Below are positions 24,403 through 33,117 of a DNA stretch of 56,141 nucleotides, piece by piece. The stretch is taken from positions 1 to 56,141 of the forward strand of contig DATIBR010000103.1 in NCBI GenBank assembly GCA_035457425.1, written 5' to 3'. Below the pieces are notes generated by a model. That model worked only from the letters and a program-made list of their open reading frames with translations, was not told where the DNA came from and did not search any database. Origin of the DNA: Terriglobales bacterium (lineage in GTDB: Bacteria; Acidobacteriota; Terriglobia; Terriglobales; Acidobacteriaceae). The translations under genes were made by a program, and so were the position numbers. How positions within the stretch are numbered: position 1 is the first letter of the stretch; each line of letters begins with the position of its first letter.

Positions 24403-25305
24403 ATGAATCTTCGCGGCTGCGGTACCGCCCTCGTAACCCCCTTCAAGACCGACGGCTCCATCGACGAAGCGGCGCTGCGCGCGCTGGTGAAGTGGCAGGT
24501 GGAGTCGGGCATCGACTTCCTCGTTCCCTGCGGGACGACGGGCGAAACGCCCGCGCTGGCGGCCGACGAGATCCGCCGCGTCATCGAGCTGACGATCGAA
24601 GAGGCTGCCGGGCGTGTGCCGATCGTCGCCGGCGCCACCTCGAACGCGACCCGGGAAGCGGTGGAGAAGGCCAAGGCGGTGGCAAAGATCAAGGGCGTGG
24701 ACGCCATCCTGACCGCGTCGCCCTACTACAACAAGCCGACGCAGGAGGGCCAGTACCAGCACTTCAAGGCCATCGCCGAGGCGGTGGACAAGCCGCTGGT
24801 GCTCTACAACGTGCCGGGGCGGACGGCGGCGAACATCGAGCCGGCGACGCTGGCGCGGCTGGCGCAGATCAGGAACATCGTGGCGGTGAAGGAAGCCAGC
24901 GGCAACATCTCGCAGATCGCGGACGTCTTCAACGCGGTGCCGGAGAACTTTCTGGTCTTCTCCGGCGACGACGCCATCACGCTTCCGGTGATCGCGCTGG
25001 GCGGCGTGGGCGTGATCTCGGTGGCGTCGAACGAGATCCCGGCGGAGATGGGCGCGATCACCCGCGCCGCGCTCGCCAACAAGTGGAGCGACGCGCGCCG
25101 GCTGCACCGCCGCTTCCTGCCGCTGATGCAGGCGAACTTCATCGAATCGAACCCGCTGCCCGTGAAAGCCGTGCTGGCGATGATGGGGAGGATCCAGGAG
25201 AACTATCGCCTGCCGCTGGTCCCGATGAAGAAAGATACGCGCGCGAAGCTGGAGCAGGTCGCGATGGAAGCCGGCCTGATCGGCGCGCGCAAGGCCGCGA
25301 GCTAG
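24403..25305 (+). CDS. dapA: 4-Hydroxy-tetrahydrodipicolinate synthase
   Basis: TIM-barrel aldolase condensing pyruvate with aspartate semialdehyde, 300 residues. Typical opening GCGTALVTPF, then CGTTGETPAL, SPYYNKPTQEGQYQHF with the catalytic Tyr, and VPGRTAANIEP. Schiff-base Lys in VAVKEASGN, and FSGDDAITLPVIALGGVGVISV. Gene order after dapB with a 9-nt gap. The stop TAG lies in CTAG shared with the stop of the opposing glycosyltransferase gene. Last gene of the asd-dapA run. dapD is 1.9 kb on, past a convergent two-gene insert. Confidence 0.95.
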   Translation: MNLRGCGTALVTPFKTDGSIDEAALRALVKWQVESGIDFLVPCGTTGETPALAADEIRRVIELTIEEAAGRVPIVAGATSNATREAVEKAKAVAKIKGVDAILTASPYYNKPTQEGQYQHFKAIAEAVDKPLVLYNVPGRTAANIEPATLARLAQIRNIVAVKEASGNISQIADVFNAVPENFLVFSGDDAITLPVIALGGVGVISVASNEIPAEMGAITRAALANKWSDARRLHRRFLPLMQANFIESNPLPVKAVLAMMGRIQENYRLPLVPMKKDTRAKLEQVAMEAGLIGARKAAS

Positions 25306-26351
25306 GCGGCGCTGCTGAGCTGGGGCCGCCGGGCGAGCCGTTCATGGAGGCCTGCGTAGCCATCGGCCATGCGCTCCGCCGTGTACTTCCCTTCTACGGA
25401 GCCGCGGCACGCGGCGGGCTCGAGCTCGCCGGCGCGGCGGCTGGCCCCCGCCATCTCCTCGGCCGTCTCCACCAGGAAGCCGTTCACGCCCGGCCGGACG
25501 AGCTGCGCGAGCGCGCCTCGCCGGAAGGCGATGACCGGCGTGCCGCACGCCCACGCCTCGAGCGCGACCAGCGAGCTGGTCTCGTCGACGAGGCTGGGAA
25601 GCAGCACGGCGCGCGCGCGTCGCAGCAGCTCCAGCTTCTCCGCCAACGCCGGCCGCTCCACCCAGCGGACGTCGTGCCGCGCGATGTGCGGCTCCACGCA
25701 CTCCGCGAAATAGCGGCGGTGATAAGCGAAGGGATACACCTGACCGGCAAGCACCAGCGGAAGCTGCGCGCGCTCGGCGGCTTCGATGGCGAGGTGCGCG
25801 CCCTTCTCGACACAGACGCGGCCGAGCCACAGCAGGTAGTCGCCCTTTTCCGCGGTCAGCGGAAAGCGCTCGAGCGCGATGCCGTTCTCGACGACGCCGG
25901 CGAGGTTCGGCAGGTCGCGGAAGTCGCGCGCCTGCGACGCGGAGACGCAGTTGAACGAGACGTTGGGCGCGATGTTCGCGAAGAGCTCGCGCGGATACAT
26001 CCGGCGCGGCAGATGCAAGGTCGCTAGCACCGGGACGCTGGCTTCGTGGGCATGCTGCCAGAGAGCGCCGCTGTGGTCGTGGATGAGGTCGAAGGAGCGC
26101 GAACGGAGAGCCGCCAGGACCTTCTGATGGAGCGCTTCCTGCCGCTCCGCGAGGTGGTCGTCGGCAACGGGAGGCGGGCCGATGGCAAGCAGTTCGCCGG
26201 TGACGCGCGAGCCGTCGCAGGCAGCGACGGTGGTGCGGTGTCCGCGCGCGAACATCTCGGCCTCGAGCGTGTGCAGCACCTGCTCCGCGCCGCCGCAGCT
26301 CTGGTCGCTGACAGGCAGCAGCGGATACGCGATGTACAGGATGCCGGCCAT
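25302..26351 (-). CDS. Glycosyltransferase, GT4-like
   Basis: GT-B fold sugar transferase, 349 residues. N-terminal acceptor domain with YIAYPLLPVSDQSCGGAEQV (GGAE loop) and DLIHDHSGALWQHAHE. C-terminal donor domain: GDYLLWLGRVCVEKGAHLAIEAA, then LLPSLVDETSSLVALEAWACGTPVIAFRRGAL, carrying the EX7E motif typical of GT4. No membrane segment. Six nt after a PIG-L deacetylase gene on the same strand, so the two likely act in sequence on a sugar acceptor, for instance making and deacetylating an N-acetyl-hexosamine glycoconjugate (inference). It differs from BshA at the N-terminus, so bacillithiol synthesis is possible but unsupported. The stop overlaps the dapA stop at a shared CTAG. Confidence 0.85.
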   Translation of the reverse strand: MAGILYIAYPLLPVSDQSCGGAEQVLHTLEAEMFARGHRTTVAACDGSRVTGELLAIGPPPVADDHLAERQEALHQKVLAALRSRSFDLIHDHSGALWQHAHEASVPVLATLHLPRRMYPRELFANIAPNVSFNCVSASQARDFRDLPNLAGVVENGIALERFPLTAEKGDYLLWLGRVCVEKGAHLAIEAAERAQLPLVLAGQVYPFAYHRRYFAECVEPHIARHDVRWVERPALAEKLELLRRARAVLLPSLVDETSSLVALEAWACGTPVIAFRRGALAQLVRPGVNGFLVETAEEMAGASRRAGELEPAACRGSVEGKYTAERMADGYAGLHERLARRPQLSSAA

Positions 26352-26357
26352 CGGTCG

Positions 26358-27137
26358 CTAATGGGAGTAGCTGGATGCGCCGGTGGTTGTCCGGAAGCGC
26401 CGGCGGTGAGCGGCAAAGGCCTCGGCGACCTCGCTGCCAGTGATGCCCCACTGCCAGGCTTCGTAGTTCAGCACGCCGGCGTGCGGGGGCGCAGCGTAGT
26501 CGTAGGCCGCGAGCGGACGGAATCGTTCGCCCTGCGCCAGGAAGTGCTGCAGGACCTCGCGCTGCGATGCGTAGGCGCCATACATGCGGAGCTTGCGGTC
26601 CCACTCGGCGGGCGCCGGCGTGAGCACGACCTCGTTGCCGGCCGCAGTGCGGAATTCCTGGCGGACGAGCGCGCCATCCACGGAGCGGTGGTAGCAGGGA
26701 TACTCCCATGCTGCCGCGCCAGTGTGCGCGCCCGCGATGGACGCAAGTAGGTTGACGGCGTCGTGGTCGGGATGTCCACCCTCGAATGCGGGCGCGACGA
26801 TAGCGTGCGGCCGCAGGCGCGCGACGAGCAGGTCGAGCCAGGCTTGCGCGCGCTCGAGTTCCCGGAAGAGCCGCTGGTCGGTGACGTCGCAGAAGTGCGC
26901 CGTGCCACCCACCAGCGCGCACGCGGCCCCGGCCTCGCCGCGGCGCTGCGCGGCATACTCCTCGCGCGAGCCGTAGTCCTTCCAGAAGTAGCGGTCGAGG
27001 GGCGCGCCATCGGTGAGGTAGGCGACGTGCGGCTCCGTCACCCGCTGCAACAGGACACCGCAGCCGACGGCTTCGTCGTCGGGATGCGCGGCGAGGACCA
27101 GGGTGCGTCCGAGGAGCGGCGCGAGCGGATCGGGCAT
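26358..27137 (-). CDS. PIG-L/LmbE-family deacetylase
   Basis: Zn-dependent N-acetylglucosaminyl deacetylase family, 259 residues. Zinc motif [18 protein letters not shown] (AHPDDE, His and Asp ligands) near residue 14 and the distal HPDHDAVN supplying the third ligand. LTDGAPL and [15 protein letters not shown] match the family helix. No signal peptide. Members deacetylate mycothiol/bacillithiol precursors, LPS sugars or antibiotics. It is followed after 6 nt by the glycosyltransferase gene and is divergent from dapD, with 73 bp between the starts. The shared AT-rich TGTATACTG could serve both directions. Confidence 0.87.
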   Translation of the reverse strand: MPDPLAPLLGRTLVLAAHPDDEAVGCGVLLQRVTEPHVAYLTDGAPLDRYFWKDYGSREEYAAQRRGEAGAACALVGGTAHFCDVTDQRLFRELERAQAWLDLLVARLRPHAIVAPAFEGGHPDHDAVNLLASIAGAHTGAAAWEYPCYHRSVDGALVRQEFRTAAGNEVVLTPAPAEWDRKLRMYGAYASQREVLQHFLAQGERFRPLAAYDYAAPPHAGVLNYEAWQWGITGSEVAEAFAAHRRRFRTTTGASSYSH

Positions 27138-27195
27138 GGCTTCTTGGATGCGGCGGGCGGCGGACGCGCAGCTTGGTCGACGCGAAACGCGGCCT

Positions 27196-27202
27196 GTATA
27201 CT
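27196..27202 (+). promoter_or_regulatory. -10 element of dapD, possibly bidirectional
   Basis: TATACT at 27197-27202 lies 8 nt before the dapD GTG. TTGGTC at 27173-27178 gives an 18-bp spacer as a weak -35. The minus strand reads TATACA over 27201-27196 toward the PIG-L gene, with a leader of about 50 nt. Confidence 0.5.
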
Positions 27203-27210
27203 GCGGCGCG

Positions 27211-28053
27211 GTGCACGAACTGCAGCCACAGATCGAGAACTTCTTCGCCGCGGGCCTGCCCGCGGGCGATGCGCTCACGGAAGCGCACCGCGTCTTCAAG
27301 GATTTCCGGCGGGAGCTGGGACGCGGGAGGATCCGCGCGGCCGAACCCGATGGCGCGGGCGGCTGGCGCGTGAACGCATGGGTGAAGCAGGGCATCCTGC
27401 TCGGCTTCCGCATCGGCGAGCTGGCGGAGATGGGCGACCCCAAGGTGCTGAGCTTCGTCGATAAAGACACCTTCCCCGCGCGTGCGATGCACGTGGCCGA
27501 CGGCGTGCGCGTGGTGCCGGGCGGCTCGGCTATCCGCAGCGGCGCGTACGTGGCGAAATCGGTGATCTGCATGCCGCCGATGTACGTGAACGTGGGCGCC
27601 TACGTGGACGAAGGCAGCATGATCGATTCGCACGCGCTGGTGGGAAGCTGCGCGCAGGTCGGCAAGCGCGTGCACGTGAGCGCCGCGGCGCAGGTCGGTG
27701 GCGTGCTCGAGCCGGTGAATGCCGCGCCGGTCATCATCGAGGACGACGTGCTGGTGGGCGGCAACTGCGGCGTCTATGAGGGCACGCGCGTCGGAACCCG
27801 CGCGGTGCTCGGCGCCGGCGTCATCCTCACACGCTCGACGCCGGTGTTCGACACGGTGAAGGGCGATATCTACCGCGCGACCGATTCGGAGCCGCTGATC
27901 GTCCCGGCCGGAGCGGTGGTCGTTCCCGGGGCGCGCGCCGTGACGAAGGGCAAAGCGAAGGAGTGGGGACTTTCGCTCTACACCCCGGTCATCGTGAAAT
28001 ACCGCGACGAGAAGACAGACCGCGGCGTGGAGCTGGAGGACATCCTGCGGTGA
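27211..28053 (+). CDS. dapD: Tetrahydrodipicolinate N-succinyltransferase
   Basis: Left-handed beta-helix acyltransferase, 280 residues, transferring succinyl from succinyl-CoA in the DAP pathway. N-terminal helical domain [15 protein letters not shown]. The hexapeptide coil region includes [23 protein letters not shown], then [32 protein letters not shown] and [21 protein letters not shown]. The GTG at 27211 is preferred because it immediately follows the promoter element and starts at the usual family N-terminus. Longer frames would start upstream of the promoter. The stop overlaps the next GTG by 4 nt. Confidence 0.94.
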   Translation: MHELQPQIENFFAAGLPAGDALTEAHRVFKDFRRELGRGRIRAAEPDGAGGWRVNAWVKQGILLGFRIGELAEMGDPKVLSFVDKDTFPARAMHVADGVRVVPGGSAIRSGAYVAKSVICMPPMYVNVGAYVDEGSMIDSHALVGSCAQVGKRVHVSAAAQVGGVLEPVNAAPVIIEDDVLVGGNCGVYEGTRVGTRAVLGAGVILTRSTPVFDTVKGDIYRATDSEPLIVPAGAVVVPGARAVTKGKAKEWGLSLYTPVIVKYRDEKTDRGVELEDILR

Positions 28054-29456
28054 CGCCTGAGAAAGCAAGCAGCCCGCGCAATCCGGCGCTCTTCCCCACC
28101 ATCGGCCTGTTCTTCCTGGCCGCGGTGCTGGTCATCGTCAACGAGCTGCGGCCCGAGACCATCCCGCACAGCGTGCTGCTGTTCGCGCGTTGGGCCGCGA
28201 TACTCGCCCTCGTCGGATATGCCTGGTTCCGCAAGTCGCTGACCACCTGGATCCTGGTGGCGATGGTGGTGGGCGCGGAGGTCGGCCACGATTGGCCGCA
28301 GGTGGCGACCAGCCTGCGCGTCCTCAGCCTGATCTTCCTGCGGCTCATCAAGACCATCATCGCGCCGCTGATCTTTGCCACGCTGGTGGTCGGGATCGCC
28401 GGGCACTCGAACCTGAAGCAGGTGGGCCGCATGGGGGTGAAGGCGCTCATCTACTTCGAGGTCGTCACGACCATCGCGCTGTTCATCGGCCTGGCGGCCA
28501 TCAACATCAGCAAGGCGGGTGTGGGCGTGAACCCGCCGGCGGAGATGCACGAGCAGCTTCCGCAGGCGCCCAAGCAGAGCGCGACCGACATCATCCTGCA
28601 CGCGTTCCCGGAGAACGTGGCGAAATCCATCGCCGAAGGCCACGTGCTGCAGGTGGTGGTGTTCAGCATCATCTTCGCCATCGCGCTGGCGCTGCTGAGC
28701 GAGCAGAAGCGGCGGCCGATGCTGAACTTCTGCGAGAGCCTGTCGGAGACGATGTTCAAGTTCACCAACCTGGTGATGCTGTTCGCGCCCATCGGCGTGG
28801 GCGCGGCCATCGCGTACACCGTCGGGCACATGGGGCTGGGCATCCTGGTGAACCTGTTCAAGCTGCTGGCCACGCTGTACGTGGCGCTCATCGTGTTCCT
28901 GCTGGGCGTGCTGCTTCCGGTGGCGCTGCTGGCGCGCGTGCCGCTGCGGAAGTTCATCAACGCCATCGCCGAGCCGGTGTCGATCGCGTTCGCGACCACC
29001 AGCTCGGAGGCCGCGCTGCCGCGCGCGATGGAGTCGATGGAGGCCATCGGCGTACCGCGGCAGATGGTCGCGTTCGTCATGCCGACGGGCTACAGCTTCA
29101 ACCTCGACGGCTCCACGCTGTACCTGTCCCTGGCGTCCATCTTCGTGGCACAAGCGGCCGGCATCCACCTCACGCTGGGCCAGCAGCTCGTCATGGTCTT
29201 CACGCTGATGCTGACGTCGAAGGGCGTGGCGGGCGTGCCGCGCGCGACGCTCGTCATCCTGCTGGGAACGGCGGCCTCGTTCAACCTGCCGGAGTGGCCC
29301 ATCTTCATCATCCTCGGCATCGACGAACTGATGGACATGGCGCGGACGTCGGTCAACGTGATCGGCAACTGCCTGGCGACGGTGGTGATCGCGCGCTGGG
29401 AAGGCGAGTTCGGCAAGGAAAGCACCGACCCGGTGATCGCGGACGCGATCAAGTAG
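28050..29456 (+). CDS. Dicarboxylate/glutamate:cation symporter (DAACS family)
   Basis: Inner-membrane sodium/proton symporter of the GltP/DctA family, 468 residues. Core membrane signatures: [23 protein letters not shown]1-like serine-rich [21 protein letters not shown], and the HP2 region [20 protein letters not shown], matching the family NMDGT-type motif, then [14 protein letters not shown] and [19 protein letters not shown] 28050 overlaps the dapD stop (GTGA), so it is coupled to dapD. About 80 N-terminal residues with two extra helices precede the usual start. The substrate may be glutamate, aspartate or a C4-dicarboxylate. Coupling to dapD hints at a link with aspartate-family metabolism (inference). 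Confidence 0.9.
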   Translation: MTPEKASSPRNPALFPTIGLFFLAAVLVIVNELRPETIPHSVLLFARWAAILALVGYAWFRKSLTTWILVAMVVGAEVGHDWPQVATSLRVLSLIFLRLIKTIIAPLIFATLVVGIAGHSNLKQVGRMGVKALIYFEVVTTIALFIGLAAINISKAGVGVNPPAEMHEQLPQAPKQSATDIILHAFPENVAKSIAEGHVLQVVVFSIIFAIALALLSEQKRRPMLNFCESLSETMFKFTNLVMLFAPIGVGAAIAYTVGHMGLGILVNLFKLLATLYVALIVFLLGVLLPVALLARVPLRKFINAIAEPVSIAFATTSSEAALPRAMESMEAIGVPRQMVAFVMPTGYSFNLDGSTLYLSLASIFVAQAAGIHLTLGQQLVMVFTLMLTSKGVAGVPRATLVILLGTAASFNLPEWPIFIILGIDELMDMARTSVNVIGNCLATVVIARWEGEFGKESTDPVIADAIK

Positions 29457-29480
29457 CGGCAAAGGCAAAGGCCGCGGCCG

Positions 29481-29494
29481 AGGGCGGCCGCCCT
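29481..29494. repeat. Short perfect palindrome between symporter and RNase J genes
   Basis: AGGGCGGCCGCCCT, fully palindromic, in a G/C-rich run that also contains GGCCGCGGCC. Resembles the other intergenic palindromes here but has no T-tract, so a terminator role is doubtful. Confidence 0.4.
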
Positions 29495-29530
29495 ACCCAA
29501 GTCACAGCGTGTTAGCATCGTCTGTTGGCG

Positions 29531-31201
29531 ATGCCTCCTGGAAAGCTCCAAGTCGTCCCGCTCGGCGGACTCGGCGAGTTCGGCATGAACTGCATGGCCG
29601 TGCGCTGGGGCGACGACATCATCGTCATCGACGCCGGCCTGATGTTCCCCGAGAGCGAGCTGCTGGGCGTCGACATCGTCGTTCCGGACATCACCTACCT
29701 GCTGGAAAACCGCAGCCGGGTGAAGGCCATCGTGCTCACGCACGGGCACGAGGACCACATCGGCGGGCTGCCGTGGATCCTGAGCGAACTGAACGTGCCG
29801 GTCTGGGGCACGGAGTTCACGCTCGCCTACGTCGAGAACAAGCTGGAAGAGCACGGGCTGCTCGACAACGCCAACCTCAACGAGATCGTGCCGGGCGAGC
29901 GCTTCACCATCGGGACGTTCACCATCAACCCCATCCAGGTCACGCACTCGCTGGTGGACTGCGTCGCGCTCGCCATCCATACGCCTATCGGCGTGATCGT
30001 CCACACCGGCGACTTCAAGGTCGACCCCACGCCGACTGACAACCGCCTCTTCGACCTGCACACCTTCGCGGAATACGGCAAGGAAGGCGTGCTGGCGCTG
30101 TTCCAGGACTCGACCAACGTCGAGCGGCCGGGCTACACGCCGAGCGAGCGCGCGGTGCGGCGGAAGTTCGACGACGTTTTCCGCGCCACCAAGAAGCGGC
30201 TGTTCATCTCGTGTTTCTCGTCGTCCATCCACCGCATCAAGCTGGCGCTCGACCTGGCGTTCGAATACAACCGCAAGGTGGCGCTGGTGGGGCGCTCGAT
30301 GACCGAGTCCACCGAGATCGCGCAGGACCTTGGGTACATCGACATCCCTGACGGCCTGCTCATCCACGCCGGGCAGATCAAGGACTTCCCGCCGGAGCGG
30401 GTGTGCGTGATGATCAGCGGGACGCAGGGCGAGCCGATGTCGGCGCTCTCGCGCGCGGCGGTCGAGCAGCACAAGCACGCCAAGATCGAGCGCGACGACA
30501 CCGTCGTGCTCAGCTCGCGCATCATCCCGGGGAACGAGAAGGCCATCTACCGGATGATCGACCACCTCTTCCGCCGCGAGGCGCACGTCATCTACGAAGA
30601 CGGCTCGTCGCCGCCGGTGCACGTCTCCGGGCACGCCAGCCAGGAAGAACTGAAGCTCATCATCAACCTGGTGAAGCCGCGCTACTTCATCCCCATCCAC
30701 GGGGAGTACCGGCAACTGCGCCGCCACGGCGAGATGGCTGCGGCGATGCACGGCGCCGTCGGCAGCGTTCTGCACATCGAGAGCGGCGACGTGCTCGAGT
30801 TTGACGAACTGGGCGCGCGCAAGGCCGGCAAGGTCACTGTTGGGCGCATCTGCATCGATTCCGGCTCGCGCACCGACGTGGTCGAAGACCTGATCATCAA
30901 GGACCGCCGCCACCTCTCGGAAGACGGCATCGTGCTCCCCATCATCGCCATCAACAAGCTCACCGGCCGGGTGGAGTCGGCGCCGGAGATCGTGACGCGC
31001 GGCTTCGCCGTCGGCACGGGCGAGAACGGCTTCATGCAGGAGGCGCGCAGCGTGGTGATGCAGACGCTCGACCAGTCCAGCGTGGAAGAAAAGGGCGATT
31101 ACGGCGTGATCAAGGAGAAGATCCGCGCCGACCTGAAGCGCTACATCGTGAAGCAGACGCAGCGCCGCCCGCTCATCATGCCGGTGATCTTAGAGGTGTA
31201 G
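29531..31201 (+). CDS. rnj: Ribonuclease J (metallo-beta-lactamase / beta-CASP)
   Basis: 5'-3' exo/endoribonuclease for mRNA turnover and rRNA maturation, 556 residues as usual for RNase J. Motifs: VVPLGGLGEFGMN; zinc motif LTHGHEDHIGGLPW near residue 76; IQVTHSLVDCVALAI; FKVDPTPTD. Beta-CASP motifs CFSSSIHRIKLALD and SGTQGEPMSALSRAA, and VSGHASQEELKLIINLVKPRYFIPIHGEYRQL. ATG 29531 is chosen, and TTG 29525 two codons earlier is possible. An RNase J in an organism with apparently many leaderless messages is of interest because it can degrade from the 5' end. The stop is 2 nt from the next gene. Confidence 0.95.
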   Translation: MPPGKLQVVPLGGLGEFGMNCMAVRWGDDIIVIDAGLMFPESELLGVDIVVPDITYLLENRSRVKAIVLTHGHEDHIGGLPWILSELNVPVWGTEFTLAYVENKLEEHGLLDNANLNEIVPGERFTIGTFTINPIQVTHSLVDCVALAIHTPIGVIVHTGDFKVDPTPTDNRLFDLHTFAEYGKEGVLALFQDSTNVERPGYTPSERAVRRKFDDVFRATKKRLFISCFSSSIHRIKLALDLAFEYNRKVALVGRSMTESTEIAQDLGYIDIPDGLLIHAGQIKDFPPERVCVMISGTQGEPMSALSRAAVEQHKHAKIERDDTVVLSSRIIPGNEKAIYRMIDHLFRREAHVIYEDGSSPPVHVSGHASQEELKLIINLVKPRYFIPIHGEYRQLRRHGEMAAAMHGAVGSVLHIESGDVLEFDELGARKAGKVTVGRICIDSGSRTDVVEDLIIKDRRHLSEDGIVLPIIAINKLTGRVESAPEIVTRGFAVGTGENGFMQEARSVVMQTLDQSSVEEKGDYGVIKEKIRADLKRYIVKQTQRRPLIMPVILEV

Positions 31202-31203
31202 CG

Positions 31204-32232
31204 ATGTCGGCGCGCGTCTTCGCTCTTCTCTTCTGTCTCAGCGCTGCCACATATGCACAGCAGGCCCCAAGACTGCTGCGTGAGGCCGGACACTGCCTCG
31301 CAACCCAGGAAGCCAACTGGCTTCGCTTGAATGAGAAATCTCCCAAGACCGTCAGCGCTGGAGTGTTCCTCGATCGGAAGAGCTATCCGGGGGAGGAATA
31401 CCTGTACGTCGTTGTCTATGACCATGGCACTCGCGACAGAGGCTTCGTTTTCGGAGTGAGCGTTGGCCGAGAAGGGCGCTTGCATACGTTAACGGTCAAC
31501 AACAACGCACGGTTCGTCGCTGCTGGAGAGAAGGTAGAGTTTGCTCCCAATGAGGATCCACTGTGGGGGATCTGGACTCAGCAGCATATGTTGGCGGCGA
31601 TTCGTCGCATCCGCAAGGAACCGGCGTTCATGCTGCGGCTGAGCAATCTTCACCGGGAGATGCCTTCCGTTCAGTGCGACTCGTATGTTTCGGCTGTCCC
31701 AAGGATACCCAACAGGCCAAAACCGCTCGTGCAGAGCCTCTATGCAGAAGTGGTAGCCCATCACCCCCTTGGCATCTCAGTGGGCGGCAAGTTGAAGGTT
31801 TTCGCACCGTATCTCAGTAAGGCACTCCTTCACAGAATCAACCTAGCGAACACCTGCTTAGAAGATTGGGATCGGCAGAACCCTGATCCCACGGCGAAAC
31901 CACCCGGAATTGAGGGTGGGCTCTTCACGGGTGATGACTTGCGGGGCGAGCCACAGGCCTTCGTGATCGAGAGAGTGCAGTCTGCAGAAGATGGCTCCGT
32001 TCGTGTGTACGTAAGGCTCACTCACCAGGAGCCGGGCGAAAGCCCATGGTCTTGGCGCGTCGCGGCAATCGTTGTGCGAGAAAGCGGTCGCCCAGTTGTC
32101 GATGACGTGATCTACCTCGGAGATACTCCGCAAGATGTTGACACACGACTTTCGGAGTATCTAACCCAAGGATGCGATGGCCCTCGTTGGGTCGGCTCCG
32201 GGGTTGGGAGCGACAACAAGCAGCAAGAATAG
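31204..32232 (+). CDS. Secreted protein of unknown function, AT-richer than its neighbours
   Basis: 342 residues with signal peptide MSARVFALLFCLSAATYAQ. Two parts can be seen: residues about 20-140, with YPGEEYLYVVVYDHGTRDRGFVFGVS, and a second, DUF3828-like part containing LSKALLHRINLANTCLEDW and VYVRLTHQEPGESPWSWRVAAIVVRE with DDVIYLGD. That layout recalls small NTF2-like stress proteins. Third-codon GC is visibly lower than in flanking genes (codons such as AAT, AGA, ACA), which suggests a younger acquisition or low expression. It begins 3 nt after the RNase J stop but has no visible own promoter. Function unknown. Confidence 0.75.
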   Translation: MSARVFALLFCLSAATYAQQAPRLLREAGHCLATQEANWLRLNEKSPKTVSAGVFLDRKSYPGEEYLYVVVYDHGTRDRGFVFGVSVGREGRLHTLTVNNNARFVAAGEKVEFAPNEDPLWGIWTQQHMLAAIRRIRKEPAFMLRLSNLHREMPSVQCDSYVSAVPRIPNRPKPLVQSLYAEVVAHHPLGISVGGKLKVFAPYLSKALLHRINLANTCLEDWDRQNPDPTAKPPGIEGGLFTGDDLRGEPQAFVIERVQSAEDGSVRVYVRLTHQEPGESPWSWRVAAIVVRESGRPVVDDVIYLGDTPQDVDTRLSEYLTQGCDGPRWVGSGVGSDNKQQE

Positions 32233-32247
32233 CTGGGCGCCAGCCGC

Positions 32248-32253
32248 TACAAT
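32248..32253 (+). promoter_or_regulatory. -10 element of thiG, leaderless arrangement
   Basis: TACAAT ending 6 nt before the thiG ATG, so transcription is predicted to start on or next to the start codon. No RBS and no thiamin (TPP) riboswitch sequence is seen between the 31204-32232 gene and thiG, since only 27 bp separate them. Confidence 0.55.
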
Positions 32254-32259
32254 AAAGCT

Positions 32260-33030
32260 ATGGATCCCCTAATCATCGCAGGGCGCGAGTTCCGCTCGCG
32301 CCTGATCGTTGGAACCGGCAAGTACAAGAGCGGGCAGGAGACCGCGCGCGCCATCGAGGCCTCGGGCGCGGAGATGGTGACGGTCGCCGTTCGCCGCGTG
32401 AACCTCGACCGCTCGAAGGAATCCCTGCTCGACTTCATCGACCCGAAGAAGTATTTCCTGCTGCCGAACACGGCGGGCTGCTACACCGCCGAGGAAGCCA
32501 TCCGCACGGCGCGGCTCGGCCGCGAGGTCGGGCTCTCCGACTGGGTAAAGATCGAGGTCATCGGCGACCAGGCCACACTGTATCCCGATGTGCAGGCGAC
32601 GGTGGAAGCCACGCGCGTGCTGGTGAAGGAAGGCTTCACCGTGCTGCCTTACACCAGCGACGACATCGTGGTGGCAAAGCGGCTGCTCGACGCGGGCGCG
32701 GCGGCCATCATGCCGCTGGGCGCGCCCATCGGCAGCGGCATGGGCATCCAGAACCAGGCCAACATCCGCATCCTGCGCGAGCTGATCACCGGCGTGCCGC
32801 TCATCGTGGACGCGGGTGTAGGCACGGCGAGTGACGCCGCGCTCGCCATGGAGCTGGGCGCCGACGCGGTGCTGATGAACACCGGCATTGCGGCAGCCGA
32901 AGACCCCATCCTGATGGCGGACGCGATGCGGCACGCGGTCATCGCCGGCCGCGCGGCGTATCTGGCCGGAAGGATGCCGAAGAAGCTGTATGCGACAGCG
33001 AGCTCGCCCCTGGAGGGAGTGGTCCGCTAG
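32260..33030 (+). CDS. thiG: Thiazole synthase
   Basis: TIM-barrel enzyme making the thiazole phosphate of thiamin from DXP, dehydroglycine and ThiS thiocarboxylate; 256 residues. Signatures: [30 protein letters not shown] with the catalytic Lys region, [20 protein letters not shown], and [10 protein letters not shown]. Lys of the imine likely in [52 protein letters not shown]. It stands alone here, without thiS, thiH/thiO or thiC. The E1-like gene at 11.8 kb could provide the ThiF function. Confidence 0.95.
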   Translation: MDPLIIAGREFRSRLIVGTGKYKSGQETARAIEASGAEMVTVAVRRVNLDRSKESLLDFIDPKKYFLLPNTAGCYTAEEAIRTARLGREVGLSDWVKIEVIGDQATLYPDVQATVEATRVLVKEGFTVLPYTSDDIVVAKRLLDAGAAAIMPLGAPIGSGMGIQNQANIRILRELITGVPLIVDAGVGTASDAALAMELGADAVLMNTGIAAAEDPILMADAMRHAVIAGRAAYLAGRMPKKLYATASSPLEGVVR

Positions 33031-33036
33031 AACGAT

Positions 33037-33055
33037 GGCGGGCGACTCGCCCGCC
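33037..33055. repeat. Palindromic repeat GGCGGGCGA-C-TCGCCCGCC after thiG
   Basis: Perfect 9-1-9 inverted repeat just after the thiG stop, sharing the core GGCGACTCGCC with the palindrome inside leuS (53019-53039). It has the form of a dispersed element rather than a terminator, as the next bases are CTCCACATGG. Confidence 0.7.
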
Positions 33056-33062
33056 TCCACAT

Positions 33063-33100
33063 GGTCAAAAGAAAAGGGCGGCCGTTGCGGCCGCCCTTTA
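33063..33100 (-). terminator. Intrinsic terminator, mainly for the 33118-33513 gene
   Basis: Perfect 11-bp stem AAAGGGCGGCC / GGCCGCCCTTT, loop of 5. On the minus strand the stem is followed by TCTTTTGACC, and the pairing A's extend the T-tract to TTTTCTTTT. It can also stop plus-strand transcription from thiG, as the two genes converge. Confidence 0.88.
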
Positions 33101-33117
33101 CGTCTCGCTCGCCCTGC

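Noticed and set aside
25302-27137. Bacillithiol synthesis (bshA/bshB) for the GT/PIG-L pair
   Set aside because: The enzyme types match, but the transferase N-terminus (GGAEQV loop) is generic GT4, malate-binding features cannot be shown, and no bshC is present.
25342-28068. 908-residue minus-strand frame across the glycosyltransferase, PIG-L and dapD genes
   Set aside because: Shadow frame with Arg/His/Ala composition; two well-defined genes use another frame in the same interval.
32233-32259. TPP riboswitch before thiG
   Set aside because: Only 27 bp of spacer, no CTGAGA or ACCTGA elements of the thi-box.
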